A stretch of 55,805 bases of DNA from Acidobacteriota bacterium (GTDB lineage Bacteria; Acidobacteriota; Terriglobia; UBA7540): assembly GCA_021787735.1 (NCBI GenBank), contig JAJYLL010000018.1, positions 1-55,805 on the forward strand. Direction: 5' to 3'. Shown here in pieces: positions 34,628 to 44,700 of this stretch (the first letter of the stretch is position 1; each line of letters begins with the position of its first letter). The notes beneath the pieces are model-generated. The model ran no database searches. It was not told the origin of the DNA and saw only the letters and a program-made list of their open reading frames with translations. A program made the translations under genes and the position numbers.

Positions 34628-35170
34628 TCAGGGTTTGATGGTAAAGAGGGGCTGTCCGTACTCCACCGGCTGGCCATTCTCAACGTGAATACGTACAATC
34701 TCGCCGGCAAATTCCGACTCAATCTCATTCATCAGCTTCATTGCTTCCACGATGCAGAGCACTTGGCCAACATGGACCCGGTCGCCCACGTTGACACAGG
34801 GAGGAGCGTCAGGCGAAGGCGCGGCAAAGAACGTCCCGACGATAGGGGACTTCAAAACATGCACGTTCTCGGAAGGCATCTCCGGTTGAGGCTCCGTAAC
34901 CGGCTCCTGGCTCACCACTGGCGCCGGGGCGGCAACAGGCTCTGTAATCTGCTGATAGGAATCACCACTCGAATTCCTTGGAGCAACAGCTATTGGCGAG
35001 CCCCCAACGGGAGCCTGCCTCAGGATGCGGATCCGCATCCCATTCTTTTCCATCTCAAATTCCGCAACTTCTCGCTCGGTCAGCAGGTCGATCAGTTGCT
35101 GGATGTCTTTGAGCTCCCAGCTTCGTTCGGCCCCTGAGTTTGTTGTGCGGGACGGCTTCTTGCCGGGCAT
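34628..35170 (-). CDS. accB: Biotin carboxyl carrier protein of acetyl-CoA carboxylase
   Basis: A 180-residue protein. The N-terminal part (DIQQLIDLLTEREVAEFEME) matches AccB. A Pro/Ala/Val-rich linker sits at about 60-100. The lipoyl-like domain has IVGTFFAAPSPDAPPCVNVG and the biotinylation site VEAMKLMNEIES, with the modified Lys in AMKLM. It carries carboxybiotin between AccC and the transferase. It follows the M24 peptidase by 21 bases, the common pepP-accB-accC order. Confidence 0.96.
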   Translation of the reverse strand: MPGKKPSRTTNSGAERSWELKDIQQLIDLLTEREVAEFEMEKNGMRIRILRQAPVGGSPIAVAPRNSSGDSYQQITEPVAAPAPVVSQEPVTEPQPEMPSENVHVLKSPIVGTFFAAPSPDAPPCVNVGDRVHVGQVLCIVEAMKLMNEIESEFAGEIVRIHVENGQPVEYGQPLFTIKP

Positions 35171-35191
35171 ATTTTCCCCCGTGCTCCAATC

Positions 35192-36292
35192 CTAACTGAT
35201 AAACCAGGCGTCTTTAGTTGCCGGAGTCAGAACCTCCGGCCTGCCGTCGGTTACAAGGATGGTGTCCTCAATCCGGGCACCTCCAAACCCTTCAAGATAG
35301 ACACCCGGCTCTACTGTTATAACACAGCCCTTTCGAAGCCGCGATTTATCGCCGCGGCTCACGTGAGGCATTTCGTGGATTTCAAGACCCACGCCGTGCC
35401 CTGTGCTGTGCGTGAAATACTGCTCCAGCTTACTACCTTTCAGAACTCTTCGCGCGGCTGCGTCAACGTCGCCAGTCAGTCGACCTTCAACCGCAACTTG
35501 AGTAGCGCGCTCCTGGGCCTCGCGGACTTTGTTATAGAGCGTCCGGACCCGAGCAGACGGCTTGCCCAAATAAACAGTCCGTGTCATATCGGCCGCGTAT
35601 CCGGCAAGTATAGCACCGAGATCGACGATAACCAAATCGTTTTCCTTCAACAACTTGGCTGATGGATGGGCGTGCGGCCAAGCGCTTCGCTCGCCCGAAG
35701 CAACAATAGTTTCAAAGGCCGCCCCCTCGGCGCCCTTTCGTTTCATCCGGTACTCAATCTCAGCCGCCAGATCGCTTTCCCGGACTCCGGGACGTATCTT
35801 TCCCCGGATTTCCTCAAAAACCTGAGCTGTCAGTTTTCCGGCTTTGCGAATCCACTCGATTTCGGCGGCGTCCTTTACTGTTCGCAGGTCCTCAACCATC
35901 CCTCCTGCGGCAACCCAATGGATTCTAGGCCCTCCGGCCTTCTGGAGGCCGGAAAATGCGCGGCATGTAAGAGTCGCGTCTTCATATCCCACATGCCCGA
36001 TGCGCTCCTTCCGGAGCCAACTGGCAGCCTGCTTGAGAAGGCCTCTCCTTGCCTCGATGACTTCGACTCCCGCTGCTTGTTCAGTGGCCTGCAACGTGTA
36101 TCGCGGATCAACCCAGAGGAGGCTTTTCGAGACTCCCACCAAGGCCACGCCGGCGCTTCCGTGGAAACCGGTAAGATAAGATATGTTGGGCAGGCTGGTA
36201 ACCAGCAGCGCGGAAATCTTCTTACGCCCGAATTTCGACCGCAGGTGCTGCCTTCTTGCCTCATAGGAATGCTGGAGTATATCTGGATTCAT
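35192..36292 (-). CDS. M24-family Xaa-Pro aminopeptidase
   Basis: ATG 36292 is chosen because it gives the usual N-terminal domain start (QHSYEARRQHLRSKFGRKKI). The frame runs open to 36439 with non-conserved residues. The 366-residue product has the creatinase-like N-domain (SYLTGFHGSAGVALV) and a pita-bread C-domain. Metal ligands are visible as Asp in VIVDLGAIL, Asp in ADMTRTVYLG, His in FTHSTGHGVGLEIHE, Glu in ITVEPGVYLEG and Glu in GARIEDTILV. It releases N-terminal residues before proline. Its location upstream of accB is widely conserved, but no functional link is known to me. Confidence 0.92.
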   Translation of the reverse strand: MNPDILQHSYEARRQHLRSKFGRKKISALLVTSLPNISYLTGFHGSAGVALVGVSKSLLWVDPRYTLQATEQAAGVEVIEARRGLLKQAASWLRKERIGHVGYEDATLTCRAFSGLQKAGGPRIHWVAAGGMVEDLRTVKDAAEIEWIRKAGKLTAQVFEEIRGKIRPGVRESDLAAEIEYRMKRKGAEGAAFETIVASGERSAWPHAHPSAKLLKENDLVIVDLGAILAGYAADMTRTVYLGKPSARVRTLYNKVREAQERATQVAVEGRLTGDVDAAARRVLKGSKLEQYFTHSTGHGVGLEIHEMPHVSRGDKSRLRKGCVITVEPGVYLEGFGGARIEDTILVTDGRPEVLTPATKDAWFIS

Positions 36293-36449
36293 CGTATGAA
36301 AACAGAACGAGGAAGCTTTCGCTCCCTCGTTCAGCAACATAAATTGTACTACGAATCGGACTTTAGGGTCCGCCCTGAAGAATGCGCGGGCCCCAGCGTC
36401 GGAGTGTCTCCCTCGGAGTGCCGTGTGAACTGCGCACAAGGGTGGAGAT

Positions 36450-38561
36450 CTAAGTAAGGATCTTCGGGGTCACAAAGAAGAGCAATTCCTGATCGTTGCT
36501 TTGCTTGGTAGTGCTCTTAAAGAGGTGCCCCAGGATGGGGATGCTGTCGAGCAAGGGCACGCCGGTGGAAGAATTTGACTTGGTGTGGACCGTCACGCCG
36601 CCAAAGATCACGGTTCCACCGCTGGGCACCAGCACCTCCGTGGTGGCAGATTGCGTATTGATGGTCGGGCCGGCAAGTGTCAGCGCCGGTCCCGGGGTGG
36701 AATTCTCAACATCGATCGTCAGAAAAACGTTGCCGTCCTGCGTCACCTGGGGTGTGACCTTCAGTTGTAGCGAGGCCTGCACGTACTGGACACTGATCGT
36801 GTTATTGATCGTTGTCTGGATAGGAATCTGGGTTCCCTGGATCACCGTGCCTTCCACGTTGTTCTGGGTAACAATGGATGGCTGCGAAATGGTCTTGGCC
36901 TGGTCACGGCTTTCGGCTGCCGCAATGGCGGCGTTGATGGCATAGTTCCTGCCCAGGTTGGAAAGCACAAAGACGCCGAACCCGGTGGCGGGAGAGGTGG
37001 TTACCGTCGGCGGAGTCAGAGGCTCGGCTGAAACCGGATTGCCCGTTGCGCCTCCCAGGACAAGGCCTCCGGAAGCATTCTTCTGGGCAAAGGCAAGAGC
37101 TGTTGACAAGTTGCGCGCAAAGTCCGACGTAACCCGAATGATCCTGGCTTGAATTGAAACCTGTTGGGCCTTCCGATCCAGCCTGTTGATAACGGATTCA
37201 ATCTTCGGGATATGCGACCCAACATCAGAAATAATCAGGGTATTGGAGCGTTCATCCACCAGCACGCTCCCACGCCGGCTCAGCGCTCCCCCTCCAACCC
37301 AGGTTTTTAAAAGCGCCGCGATGGTGGCCGCCTTGGCATAATTCAGTTGGCGAAATACCGTGACCAGCGGGGCTGACTCTTCTCTGGCCAGACGCAGTTT
37401 CTGCTGTTCTTCCTGCTCCTGCATCAGGGTCGATATTTTGGCAATGCGCAGGACATTCCCTTCCAACCGGTCGCCAAGACCGTAGTTGTTCAGTACCAGC
37501 GCCAGAGCCTGGTCCCAGGGCACATCGTCAAGGACCACTGTCACGGTCCCGGAAACATCCGGGTCAACGATAATGTTCAAACCACTGACTTCATGGATCA
37601 ACCGGAAGAAGTCTTTGAGGTCAACTCCTTTCAGGTTCAGCGAAATCCGTTTGCCCGTATATTTTGGGCCGTTCTGGATTTCCCAATTCTGTTTGACCGG
37701 CACATTGGCAGGACTGATGCCAGCGTTACTCCTCGCGCTCAGTACCTTTGCAGCCTTAGCAGCTTTCACGGCTTGCGGAAAAGTCTGTGGCGTCGGAGGC
37801 TTCGGTGGCTCAGCCGCTACCGGAGGGTCTGACTGAGAAGGCCTCGATTCCGATGCGACGGGAAGCCCCAAGTTGCCCCGAAGAGCGATCACGCTGGTAC
37901 CGTCAGTTATTGGAGTTGGTTCCGGCCGGCGAACGATCTTCGCCTTAACCGTCTCTGCAACCTTCCGTGACGCCACCGGGTTTTCTACCGGAGCAGGAGA
38001 TCCGGGACGAGCTTGGGCAGAAATCGCCGGCGGAACCTTTGTCTGAGACGCGCTTCCTTTGGAAGTCAGCTCAATAAGGAAACCCGTGGGCTGCCGCTCA
38101 ACACTGTAGTCAGGATCACCTTTAAGGTCTGCAACAATCCGGATAATACCGCCATCTCTCAGACTGAATCTTCCCACCCGCACCCGGGCGAGGAGGGGCG
38201 CGGCAGAAGAATAGCGCCAACGGTCAGTTCTGTTCTCCGCACCCTTTAAATCGAGGACCAGCCGGTCCGGATGATCCATATGGATGACACGGTAGGCTGT
38301 GGAGCGGCTGGTTGCAACATCAATGGTTGTCGCTCTTCCGCTGTCAATCGTCCGAATCAAAATGCCTGTCAGGCGGCTCAACTTCATATCCTGCGCGGCG
38401 GGGGCCACGGCATCTGCGGGCCGGGCAGCGGTGGCGTGCGTGCTGGCATTGTCCTTCGCCGGAACTCCGGAAGTCCTCGTGCCTCCGTGAAGGACTGGCT
38501 GCCGGGCAAGTCCGACTACGGCAATGGCCGCCACAACTATCAAAAGGAAACTTCGCTTCAT
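36450..38561 (-). CDS. pilQ: Type IV pilus secretin
   Basis: A 703-residue protein with an N-terminal signal (SFLLIVVAAIAVVGLA). An AMIN domain (about 85-170: YRVIHMDHPDRLVLDLKG) and a Pro/Ala-rich linker follow. The secretin-and-TonB N-domain is ISLNLKGVDLKDFFRLIHEV. The N0/N1 repeats (NTLIISDVGSHIPKIESVI) and the secretin beta barrel come next, ending VPLLDSIPILGHLFKST and ELLFFVTPKIL. It forms the outer-membrane pore for pilus extrusion. ATGA overlap couples it to pilP. Only one AMIN domain is clear, against two in some homologues. Confidence 0.95.
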   Translation of the reverse strand: MKRSFLLIVVAAIAVVGLARQPVLHGGTRTSGVPAKDNASTHATAARPADAVAPAAQDMKLSRLTGILIRTIDSGRATTIDVATSRSTAYRVIHMDHPDRLVLDLKGAENRTDRWRYSSAAPLLARVRVGRFSLRDGGIIRIVADLKGDPDYSVERQPTGFLIELTSKGSASQTKVPPAISAQARPGSPAPVENPVASRKVAETVKAKIVRRPEPTPITDGTSVIALRGNLGLPVASESRPSQSDPPVAAEPPKPPTPQTFPQAVKAAKAAKVLSARSNAGISPANVPVKQNWEIQNGPKYTGKRISLNLKGVDLKDFFRLIHEVSGLNIIVDPDVSGTVTVVLDDVPWDQALALVLNNYGLGDRLEGNVLRIAKISTLMQEQEEQQKLRLAREESAPLVTVFRQLNYAKAATIAALLKTWVGGGALSRRGSVLVDERSNTLIISDVGSHIPKIESVINRLDRKAQQVSIQARIIRVTSDFARNLSTALAFAQKNASGGLVLGGATGNPVSAEPLTPPTVTTSPATGFGVFVLSNLGRNYAINAAIAAAESRDQAKTISQPSIVTQNNVEGTVIQGTQIPIQTTINNTISVQYVQASLQLKVTPQVTQDGNVFLTIDVENSTPGPALTLAGPTINTQSATTEVLVPSGGTVIFGGVTVHTKSNSSTGVPLLDSIPILGHLFKSTTKQSNDQELLFFVTPKILT

Positions 38562-39121
38562 CTCCCCTCCTGCCGCTCGGCGCCCAGTTTCAGGACAACC
38601 TCCCGGGCATCAACCCTGCCGTTGGAATCCACGTGTTTTTGCTGAAAATAGACGGCATCCGATGTGATCCTGCTGACCACTCCGTTGTAAACATCCTCAT
38701 GAACGCGCAGAAAGTAGGCCAGATTCGCGCGGCTTGTAACCACGGCGATCATAGTGTTGCTCTCGTCCTCACGAACAATACCTCTCAGGCGCAATTGCCC
38801 AATCACCAACCCCCGCGCTCCTGGAGGGCGAGGGCCCTCGAATTCGTCGGCCCTGGCATTCAACCCCGGAGGCAGCGGAACCTTGAATGGGTCCCGTTTA
38901 CCGGCCATCGCGTTTGCTCTGGCACGCTCTTTTGCCAGGCGCTGCCGGTTCTGCGAGGGCGCCGTCTTATTAGGGGCGGCCGCCACAACACCGCTCCGGC
39001 CGGCGCTGCTTTCTGCTTCCGCGCGGCTCGCCCTCATGCTCCCCGCAAAAACAATCCAGGCCGTCGCTAAACAAACTGCCGGGCGGAATAACCAGAAAGT
39101 CGGGTTCATTTGCTTTGTCAT
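38558..39121 (-). CDS. pilP: Type IV pilus assembly protein PilP
   Basis: A 187-residue protein. The N-terminal hydrophobic stretch FRPAVCLATAWIVFAGS is a signal or anchor. A basic, Gln-rich linker follows, and then a PilP domain (KRDPFKVPLPPGL, LVIGQLRLRGIVREDESNTM, VTSRANLAYFLRVHEDVYNG). PilP links the inner-membrane PilN/PilO pair to the PilQ secretin. Its stop overlaps the start of pilQ. No clear lipobox Cys is seen, unlike PilP lipoproteins of Proteobacteria, so it may be a membrane-anchored form. Confidence 0.9.
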   Translation of the reverse strand: MTKQMNPTFWLFRPAVCLATAWIVFAGSMRASRAEAESSAGRSGVVAAAPNKTAPSQNRQRLAKERARANAMAGKRDPFKVPLPPGLNARADEFEGPRPPGARGLVIGQLRLRGIVREDESNTMIAVVTSRANLAYFLRVHEDVYNGVVSRITSDAVYFQQKHVDSNGRVDAREVVLKLGAERQEGR

Positions 39122-39136
39122 GGCCCCACCCTCGTT

Positions 39137-39754
39137 CTATTTGCGCTGGGTCTTCCCTTTGGCGAGAGTTTCGGGGGCGGGGCGATTGTAATATGTCGTA
39201 ATCACGCAATTGGCGCCTACCGTCTCTTTAGGCGAGACTTTGTAGGAGCCCATGCCACCGCCCTCAGCTCCCCCCAAAGTCAGATTGGAAACCGTTACGA
39301 TTCGCTGACCGTTGGCCAGCCGGTCAAAAAACTGCAACAGGCGGTAGAAGGTTCCATCCAGATGCAGCCGGAAGGGCATTTCGACATAAAGCTGCTTGTT
39401 CACGAGTGGCTGCGAAATAAAGGTCCGGATGTGCACATCGCTGCTGGTTCCGGTGTCGTAGATGGACCTGACAAAGACATCGGTGGCGGGTTGGTCGGGC
39501 ACAATGGACTGCAAGGTATTCAATTGTTCGCTCAATTGCTCAATACGGTTCAGATATTCCGTCTGTTCGCGCTTGAAAGCTTCGTTCCGGTCGTTTTCGG
39601 CCCTCAGCTTTTTCATTTGCTGCTGCAGGTTTTCCAACTGGCTCGATTCGGGCAAAACGAAATACCAGAAAGTGGCCCCCGTCAGTGCAACCGCGACAAC
39701 CGCCAGCACGATGGCTTGAGTTCCAGCCGACAAGTCGTCGAATTTCCGGACCAT
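39137..39754 (-). CDS. pilO: Type IV pilus assembly protein PilO
   Basis: A 205-residue protein with one N-terminal TM (IVLAVVAVALTGATFWYFVL). A coiled coil follows (SQLENLQQQMKKLRAENDRN, RIEQLSEQLNTLQSIVP), then a ferredoxin-like PilO domain (VEMPFRLHLDGTFYRLLQFF). It pairs with PilN in the inner membrane as part of the alignment complex. It is 15 bases upstream of pilP and 14 bases after pilN. Confidence 0.93.
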   Translation of the reverse strand: MVRKFDDLSAGTQAIVLAVVAVALTGATFWYFVLPESSQLENLQQQMKKLRAENDRNEAFKREQTEYLNRIEQLSEQLNTLQSIVPDQPATDVFVRSIYDTGTSSDVHIRTFISQPLVNKQLYVEMPFRLHLDGTFYRLLQFFDRLANGQRIVTVSNLTLGGAEGGGMGSYKVSPKETVGANCVITTYYNRPAPETLAKGKTQRK

Positions 39755-39768
39755 AGGAGCGTCCTCCC

Positions 39769-40392
39769 TTACCTTCCGCTCTGCGGCGGCAAGGCCGCCA
39801 TCGTCGATTTGCCATTGGCGGCAGGGTTTTCTGGCGGAACGTAAGCGCAGTCCAGGTTGAATTTGAAGTTCGTGCGGCCCTTCTGATTGTCCTGGTAGTA
39901 TTGCTTTAACTTCACGTCAGCAAACCGTTGCGAACTCATGAGGGCCTTGATAAATTCCGCAATCGCGGGAACCCGGCTCGCCTCTCCGCAGATGTGTAGT
40001 AAATTGCCTTCAGGAGTCACCTGCAAAAGATAGAGGTCCTGAGTCTGGTCCACGGTTTCCCCCAGTCCTTCCATCAAATCCACCGGGCCCTGGCGCTTGG
40101 CTTGGAGCATCTGGATGGTCTGAATTCGTTCTTCCAGTGTCTTTAATTGCTTTTGGTACTCCTGGTTCTGGGTCCTCACTGAAGCCAGATCTTTTTGCCG
40201 GATCTGCTCGCGCCTGAGTGAGGCTTGCACCTGGCTGATCTGGTGACTCCAGTAGTAGTAAACAAACCCCACGGCGCTCATCGAGACCGCCAGTGCAAGC
40301 ACAAAGACAAAAGCCTGCCGCGCCGATGCGGAAGAAGCACCCGCAAGCCTTAGCTCCGGCGCTTCCTGTCCGAGCAAGTTGATCTTCATCAT
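39769..40392 (-). CDS. pilN: Type IV pilus assembly protein PilN
   Basis: A 207-residue protein. The cytoplasmic start MKINLLGQEAPELR holds the INLL motif that inserts in the PilM groove. One TM (FVFVLALAVSMSAVGFVYYY), a coiled coil (QVQASLRREQIRQKDLASVR, LKTLEERIQTIQMLQAKR) and a periplasmic ferredoxin-like domain follow. Its start overlaps the pilM stop (ATGA), so the two are translationally coupled, as expected for partners that bind each other. Confidence 0.93.
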   Translation of the reverse strand: MMKINLLGQEAPELRLAGASSASARQAFVFVLALAVSMSAVGFVYYYWSHQISQVQASLRREQIRQKDLASVRTQNQEYQKQLKTLEERIQTIQMLQAKRQGPVDLMEGLGETVDQTQDLYLLQVTPEGNLLHICGEASRVPAIAEFIKALMSSQRFADVKLKQYYQDNQKGRTNFKFNLDCAYVPPENPAANGKSTMAALPPQSGR

Positions 40393-41441
40393 GGCGTGTC
40401 AAAACTCCTCAGGGCCAGCCCCACCGCCACGCACAAGCGGGGCGCAACTTCCGCCGTGTAACCCGTATCAAACCGCGACGGGTCAATGTTCACCTTGCGG
40501 AAGGGGTCCATCATTTCAATCGGAACGTTGAACTCTTCCTTTAACAGTTCCAGCAGCCCCTCCACCTTGGCCGTTCCGCCGGCTAGATAAATCGCCTGGA
40601 TATTTTCCGGAGAAGCCGTCTGCCGGAAGAAATCGAAGGTCTTCTGGATCTCCAGCAGCAGGATCTCAGAAACTGTGCGCAGGTGGGGTGTTGCGGCGTC
40701 CACCACAACATTCGGAAGCGGGCGGCCCTGCTTCAGCCGCTCCGCATCTTCAAAACTCAAGTCCAGTTCCTTCTGAAGAGTGTCGGTGTACTGGTTACCA
40801 CCAACGGAAACATCGCGAGTGAACAACGGTGTCCCGTCCCGCACGATATTGATATTCATGGTGCTGGCCCCGATGTTCAGCAGGGCCACCAGCGCACCGG
40901 GGGGCGGTTCATAGTTCGCCTCAAAGGCGTTTTGCAGCGCCAGCGAGTCTATGTCAACGACCACCGGAACCCGCCCGGCATGGCTCAACACATTCGTGTG
41001 GTTCAGAATCTTTTCCCTTTTTGCCGCCACCATCATGACGTCTGTGCCACCGGCAGGGGCAGGCCCCATCACCTGATAGCTGAGGTTCACGTCCGCCACG
41101 TCAAATGGAATGTGCTGCTGCGCCTCATATTGCATGGCAGAAGCAACTTCGGCATCGGTGGTTGCGCTCAGAGTGATCCGCTTGACGATGACCGAATGGC
41201 CAGAAACCGATGTCGCGACCTCTTTCACCTTGATCTTGTTTTCTGCGACCACCTTCTTAATGGCCAAAGAAACTATCAGAGCATCCATGATCGAGCCGTC
41301 CACTACTACGTCCTGGCCGAGCGGCTCGATGCCCAGACTCACCAGTTCGTAGCATTGGCCCTTCTTTGCCAGTTCGACGGCTTTAACTGAACTCGAGCCT
41401 ATATCCAGGCCTACCAGCTTCTTAGCTTTCCCAAATAACAT
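40389..41441 (-). CDS. pilM: Type IV pilus assembly protein PilM
   Basis: ATG 41441 is chosen because LFGKAKKLVGLDIGSSSVKA is the usual N-terminus; an upstream start at 41462 adds seven residues. The 350-residue actin-like ATPase has the phosphate-1 loop GLDIGSSSVKAVEL, SATTDAEVASAMQYEAQQHI, VVVDIDSLALQNAFE, LLNIGASTMNINIVRDGTPL and the phosphate-2/adenosine region IYLAGGTAKVEGLLELL. It is a cytoplasmic platform that binds PilN. It is the first pil gene of this operon; the region up to 41715 is its likely promoter zone. Confidence 0.95.
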   Translation of the reverse strand: MLFGKAKKLVGLDIGSSSVKAVELAKKGQCYELVSLGIEPLGQDVVVDGSIMDALIVSLAIKKVVAENKIKVKEVATSVSGHSVIVKRITLSATTDAEVASAMQYEAQQHIPFDVADVNLSYQVMGPAPAGGTDVMMVAAKREKILNHTNVLSHAGRVPVVVDIDSLALQNAFEANYEPPPGALVALLNIGASTMNINIVRDGTPLFTRDVSVGGNQYTDTLQKELDLSFEDAERLKQGRPLPNVVVDAATPHLRTVSEILLLEIQKTFDFFRQTASPENIQAIYLAGGTAKVEGLLELLKEEFNVPIEMMDPFRKVNIDPSRFDTGYTAEVAPRLCVAVGLALRSFDTP

Positions 41442-41715
41442 GGGGCGTGCTCCCTGCCGCAATCCGGCCGCAGCCCTAAGAAACCCTTCTGATTGCGCAG
41501 TCCAGTTCTCTTTCCACCAATCCTTGAATGCGGCCGATTCCGTCTCGCAGCCAATCCGCCGCGGACGTCAGCGTCTCCACCAAGGCCTCGACCGAAGGGG
41601 AGGCTTACCAACTCGTCTAATACATCGGCAGATAAGTGCCGGAACAAGAGATAGAGCTGCTTCCAGAACAATCATTCGGAAACTGTCATCTGCCCCTTAT
41701 TCTCTCTTAACCCGC

Positions 41716-44700
41716 TTATTTGACCTGTAGCGTCACTTGGCTGGTGTGGCTCAATGCTTGCGCCGTGGCGGTAACCTTCAGCGTGTAAGTGCCGGCAGGA
41801 GTGCCTGACATTGAAGCAGCTGGCGGACTAACACCACCTCCTCCGCCGCCACAAGAAGCCAGCGCCATGCAAACAAGAAGCGCCACTGAAACACTGCGGA
41901 TGGCAGCGGCCAGCGGATGCCGGCGGACACCTGCCGAAAACAGCGCGAAAGCAAGGAAAGCAATCCATACCCACACCGGCAGCCACTTAAGGGGCCGGTG
42001 CCGCCAGTCGCTGGTTGGAGGGTTTAGCAGCGAGCGCACTGTAGTCTGCACGGTAAGGGTGTCCTGTACGGAACCGGACCCGCTGGTCTGCAAGCTGGAA
42101 GAAGAAAGCGTGCATGTAGCACCCTGCAGAGCCCCGCTGCATGCGATGGAAACAGGGAGATTAAATCCATTCAGGGGAGTAATCGTCACGGTGTAGCTTG
42201 CCGACTGTCCGGCCTGAACGGAAGCGGAGTCCGGCGAGGCTGCAATGCTGAAATCCTCAATCTTTACCGAAAGAGGGAGCGTCGCGGTCACTGTACCGGA
42301 ACTGACCGTGGAACTGGTGGCAAGCTGGGACGCCGCGGTGGCTGTTCCGACTACGGTGAAATTGAGCGAAGACGATGAGAGTCCACCCAGGTTGCCCACG
42401 GTAAGAGTGCTGGAATGGCCGGGCATAATCGAGGTCGGATTAAACGCGCAAGTGGCAGGTGAGATATTGGAGCAACTAAGAGCAATGGATCCTGTAAACC
42501 CCACAGTGGTTGAGGCTGACACCGTAAACTGCACCTGGCCGGTCCCCTGCAGCACTGTTTCCGATGTCGGGTCCGCCGCCAGAGTGAAAGGAAAAACACC
42601 CGTTCCCGTCAGAGTGATCGTCTGAGGAGAGGCCGGTCCGCTGTCCGAAATGGAGACGGTACCCACAATCGTGCCAAGCGCCGAAGGCATAAAACTGACA
42701 GTGATCGTACAACTGGCGCCCGCATTCACCACACTGCCGCAGGTACTTGACTCCGTATAATCCCCCCCTGCAGTAATGCTGGAAATATCGAGTGGCGACT
42801 GTGCCGTGTTCGTCAGCGTCACGATTTGGCTGCTCGTCGCTCCGAGAACCACCTGGCCGAAATCAAGACTGGAAGCCGACAGGCTGACCGCCCCGCTGGT
42901 TCCAAAGCCGCTCAGGTTGACCGTGTGAGGACTGCCCGCCGCGCTGTCTGAGATCACCAGGGTTCCTGTCTGGGTGCCAATCGCTTTTGGCGTAAAGATC
43001 ACATTGATTGCACACTGCGTTCCCGGGGAGATCGTGGAGCCACACTGACTGCTTTCCGCAAACGGCCTCGTCACGGAAATTCCCGAGATGCTGAGCGCCA
43101 CGGTTCCGGCGTCGCCCACCTTCAGAATGGCAGGCGCACTGGCGGTGTTGATCTCCTGGCCGGCAAAGACGAGTGGATTGGGGACGGCCGTGATGCCAGG
43201 AGCGTTCTGCGGCCCGATCTTTGCAATCCACGCATCGTAGGAACCACCCGTATAACCTGTGGTCATTGTGGAGGGGGTGATCGGGAAGTCCGTCGAAAAA
43301 GTGTCGCCGGCCACATACACGTTGCCGGAAGAATCGAGCGCCAGATCGTTGGCGGATTCATTCCCCGTTCCTCCGAGGTATGTGGAAAAAAGGAGCTTGG
43401 AACCGGTAGGATCAAGTTCGCTGACAATAGCATCGTAGAATCCGCCGCTGCTGTCCTGGAGTGGCGACGCTACAGGAAACTTCCCACCGTAGGTGAACCC
43501 GGCAATCCAGGCGTTCCCGCTGCCGTCCACGGCGATGGCGTTCGCCTGGTCGGGATAGATATCGCCCAGGTAGGTCGCATAATCAATCGCACCCCCGCTC
43601 GGGGCGATTTTGGCCACAAAGATTTCGTTGGTGCCACCCCATCCGTTGTCATACGCTCCTTGCGTCACCGGGAAGTCTTTGGAAGTCGTCCAGCCGGTCA
43701 CATACGCGGCGCCGGAAGAATCAATCGCGATATCCGAGCCATAACTGGCCGCGGACCCTCCGAGATAGCTGGAGTAAACCAGCGCGGTGCCGGTCGGGTT
43801 CAGTTCGGCGAGAAACCCCTCGAAGCATGGAATATTGCTCAGCGCCGACCCGCAGGTCGTGGCCGTGTATTGTGTCTGAAAACCGCTTTTCACCGGGAAA
43901 TTCGCGGAGTCCGTCTGCCCTGTCAGAAAGGCATCGCCGGAGGAGTCAAGTGCAATGCCGTTGACGTGATCTTCCAGGCTCCCGCCAAGATATGTGGAAT
44001 AAACAAGGCTGCTTCCGGTCGGACTGATCTTGGCCACAAAGCCATCAAACGGCCCGCCTCCATAGGTGGTCTGGAGCGCTCCGGCCGTCACGGGAAAATC
44101 GGAGGCCGAAGTCAGGCCCGCGATGTAGGCGTTCCCCCTTGAGTCCGCCGCAATGCTGCTGGCAAAATCGTCGCCCGTTCCGCCCAGGTAAGTGGAATAA
44201 ACCAGATTCGAACCAGACGCCGTGAGTTTGGCTACAAAAGCGTCGTAGCAAGGCGTCGGATAGGTTGCCGTTCCGCATGTGCCCCCGCCGTTCGAACCCT
44301 GCAAGGGTCCCGCCGTGGGGAAATCGAGCGAGTCCGTGAACCCGGCAACATAGGCCTGGCCGGATGAGTCGACCGCAATGTGAACGGCCTCGTCGTCACC
44401 CGTCCCGCCCAGATAGGTGGAATAGACCAGCCCCGTTCCCTGCGGGTTGAGCTTCGATACAAAAGCGTCAAAGCAGGGGGCGGTGTTAACCTCCGTATCG
44501 CAACTTCCGCCGCCAAAGATGCCCTGCACACCGCCGACAACAGGGAAATTGACCGAACTCGTATAGCCAGCAATGTAGGTGTAGCCAGACGAGTCAACTG
44601 CGATGCCCATCGCGTAGTTGTAGTCCGTGCCGCCGAGATAAGTGGAGTAAGTCAGCACGGGGTCGATCACCAGAGGCTTCGATGGGTCGCGCCCGCTCAC

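Noticed and set aside
33559..34638. 359-codon plus-strand frame over accC
   Set aside because: Fully antisense to accC; composition is a mirror of the real gene with many His/Arg.
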